From Flavobacteriaceae bacterium (GTDB taxonomy: Bacteria > Bacteroidota > Bacteroidia > Flavobacteriales > Flavobacteriaceae): a stretch of 6,713 nucleotides of DNA. The stretch lies in assembly GCA_015488935.1 (NCBI GenBank), contig WFMU01000336.1:1-6713 (forward strand), read 5' to 3'. A program made the translations under genes and the position numbers. Of the stretch, positions 5,715 to 6,713 are shown one piece after another. Within the stretch, counting starts at the first letter, position 1. Each line of letters begins with the position of its first letter. The notes under the pieces were generated by a model that was not told the DNA's origin, did no database searches, and was given only the letters and a program-made list of their open reading frames with translations.

Positions 5715-5775
5715 AAACAAAACGCTATAATACCAAATTAGTATAACTTTATTATTAAATTATAGCGTTTTGTTT
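5715..5775 (-). terminator. 17-bp perfect inverted repeat, probable terminator of the lipoprotein gene
   Basis: AAACAAAACGCTATAAT (5715-5731) and its exact reverse complement (5759-5775) flank a 27-base AT-rich loop. The hairpin starts 13 bases after the lipoprotein stop, in the right place to end its - strand transcript, where the descending arm reads GCGTTTTGTTTAAT. The + strand reading has a longer T-run (5773-5778), but no + strand gene lies upstream for over 1 kb. The loop is longer than usual for an intrinsic terminator. A decayed mobile miniature element is an alternative, but I see no target duplication. The remaining 5672-5714 should hold the promoter of the YHS gene, but no clear -7 box is visible there. 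Confidence 0.6.
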
Positions 5776-5788
5776 TTTACCTGATTAA

Positions 5789-6673
5789 TTATCTTGCAAC
5801 TGTACCTGAAGGAAAACTTCCTAAATTTTGATTCATGGTATATAGTGTATGGTCTGTAGCATCTGCTGCTATGTTACCAACTAATGGTTTTAATGTAAAA
5901 GGCATTGGACTATTATCTGGTTCTGGTTCTATAGATATTACTGCTTTTCCTCCTGCTATATCTGTTGGAAATGTTAATCCTGCAGGTGCACTTTGTAAAA
6001 AGTCTTCTCCTGGAAAAAATCCATCTGCTCCATTAGGCATTGGTAATGCTGTGGTACTGCTATATCCATCAAACATATCTGTTGCTGCCACTTTTGTAAA
6101 TTTTCCTGTGGTAACTGGTTGTCCGTTAATCACTACCCATCCTTCGTATTTCCATCCGTTTGGCAAGGTAGGTAAGGTTAATCCAGCTACAGGACTACCG
6201 CTTGTTGGATCTAAAAACCAAATACCGCTATTTTCATTTGTCATTGCTCCATTGGTTGGTGTTGCTAATATATATTTACCTGCTGCATTTGAAAAATCTC
6301 CAACTGTTCCACTTCCCATTGTTGCAGTATTTCCTGAAAAATCTCCTACCAAAATTTTTGTGTTTGATGGTGCTGGGTCTGTATCATTTAAGGGTTCTAT
6401 TGATAATACAAATTTTGTTGCTGCGCTCAATTGATTATAATCTATTGTAAATGTTTGTGGAAAAGTTACATTTGTAAATGTTCCTGTACTTACTGGAGTT
6501 CCATTTACAATAATCCACCCTTCATAAACAAAATTGGAACCCAATGCATCTAAACCAGAAAGGTTTAAGGTTAAATTTCTAGTTGTTGGTGTCATCTCAT
6601 CATCGTTGCTACATGATATGATAAATGCGGCAAAGAAAATACCGAATGTCATTAGTTTTAAAATACTTTTCAT
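5789..6673 (-). CDS. lipoprotein with two tandem RskA-like (anti-sigma-K C-terminal) repeats
   Basis: 294 residues. Residues 1-20 are a lipoprotein signal with lipid-bearing Cys 21 in FIISC. The following SNDDE is an acidic stretch like the surface-export signal described for flavobacterial lipoproteins, so display on the outer face of the outer membrane is likely. Two related repeats follow. Repeat 1 (about 34-112) has YEGWIIVNGTPVSTGTF at 50-66 and VLSIEPLNDTDPAPSNTKIL at 89-108. Repeat 2 (about 165-268) has YEGWVVINGQPVTTGKF at 176-192 and VISIEPEPDNSPMPFTLKPL at 245-264. The Y-x-W-(V/I)-x-x-G-x-P-V-x-x-G-x-F pattern with a later (S/T)-(I/L)-E-P and PLVG resembles the extracytoplasmic domain of RskA anti-sigma-K factors. 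There is no transmembrane helix after the signal and no cytoplasmic zinc-finger part, so a direct anti-sigma role is unlikely. Function unknown. It has its own -7 box and terminator, so it is probably monocistronic. Confidence 0.75.
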   Translation of the reverse strand: MKSILKLMTFGIFFAAFIISCSNDDEMTPTTRNLTLNLSGLDALGSNFVYEGWIIVNGTPVSTGTFTNVTFPQTFTIDYNQLSAATKFVLSIEPLNDTDPAPSNTKILVGDFSGNTATMGSGTVGDFSNAAGKYILATPTNGAMTNENSGIWFLDPTSGSPVAGLTLPTLPNGWKYEGWVVINGQPVTTGKFTKVAATDMFDGYSSTTALPMPNGADGFFPGEDFLQSAPAGLTFPTDIAGGKAVISIEPEPDNSPMPFTLKPLVGNIAADATDHTLYTMNQNLGSFPSGTVAR

Positions 6674-6702
6674 GATATTATTGTTTTAGATTTATAATAC
6701 CA

Positions 6703-6710
6703 CAAAATTA
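6703..6710 (-). promoter_or_regulatory. Bacteroidota -7 promoter element of the lipoprotein gene (TAATTTTG)
   Basis: On the - strand TAATTTTG matches TAnnTTTG exactly. It ends 29 bases before the ATG whose first base is 6673, giving an expected leader of about 20-25 AT-rich bases. The -33 box would lie beyond the window's right edge and cannot be judged. Confidence 0.55.
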
Positions 6711-6713
6711 TGA

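Noticed and set aside
5835..6434. 199-residue open frame antisense to the lipoprotein
   Set aside because: It lies opposite a well-supported lipoprotein gene whose Gly/Thr/Pro-rich codons leave few stops on the other strand; no family features in the translation.
1..6673. A functional pairing of the left-edge ECF sigma factor with the RskA-like lipoprotein
   Set aside because: The genes are on opposite strands about 5 kb apart with unrelated housekeeping genes between, and the lipoprotein lacks the cytoplasmic sigma-binding part.

Overview
The window looks like chromosomal DNA from a member of the Bacteroidota, most likely a marine-type Flavobacteriaceae. The evidence is a very AT-rich composition, no Shine-Dalgarno-like purine runs before the starts, two good matches to the Bacteroidota -7 promoter motif TAnnTTTG, lipoproteins of flavobacterial style (one with an SCSNDDE start to the mature protein), and protein sequences that match families I know from that group. 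I see no transposase, integrase, tRNA, rRNA, CRISPR array or prophage gene. Most of the window is ordinary core-genome content.

Left part (1-3462, all + strand): an ECF-type sigma factor cut by the left edge; a 211-base spacer holding a small hairpin and a striking array of thirteen 7-base repeats; a cyclophilin-type peptidyl-prolyl isomerase lipoprotein; a 72-residue protein of unknown function followed by a strong intrinsic terminator; and peptide chain release factor 3 (prfC) with its own -7 box. The prfC start is best placed at the ATG at 1873, because a TTG further upstream lies inside the promoter.

Middle (3520-4800): a SAM-dependent methyltransferase with a THUMP-like C-terminus (PG_1098 type), starting with GTG, then a 93-base convergent spacer with an imperfect hairpin.

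Right part (4801-6713, all - strand; transcription runs from right to left): a two-repeat lipoprotein whose repeats resemble the extracytoplasmic domain of RskA-type anti-sigma factors, a 17-bp perfect inverted repeat that probably terminates it, then a tight pair encoding a secreted YHS-domain protein and a DoxX-like four-helix membrane protein. The pair is 16 bases apart, and the membrane gene appears to start with TTG. The most unusual items are the heptanucleotide array, the tandem RskA-like lipoprotein with no cytoplasmic anti-sigma part, and the YHS/DoxX pair. I found no clear novel multi-gene system.
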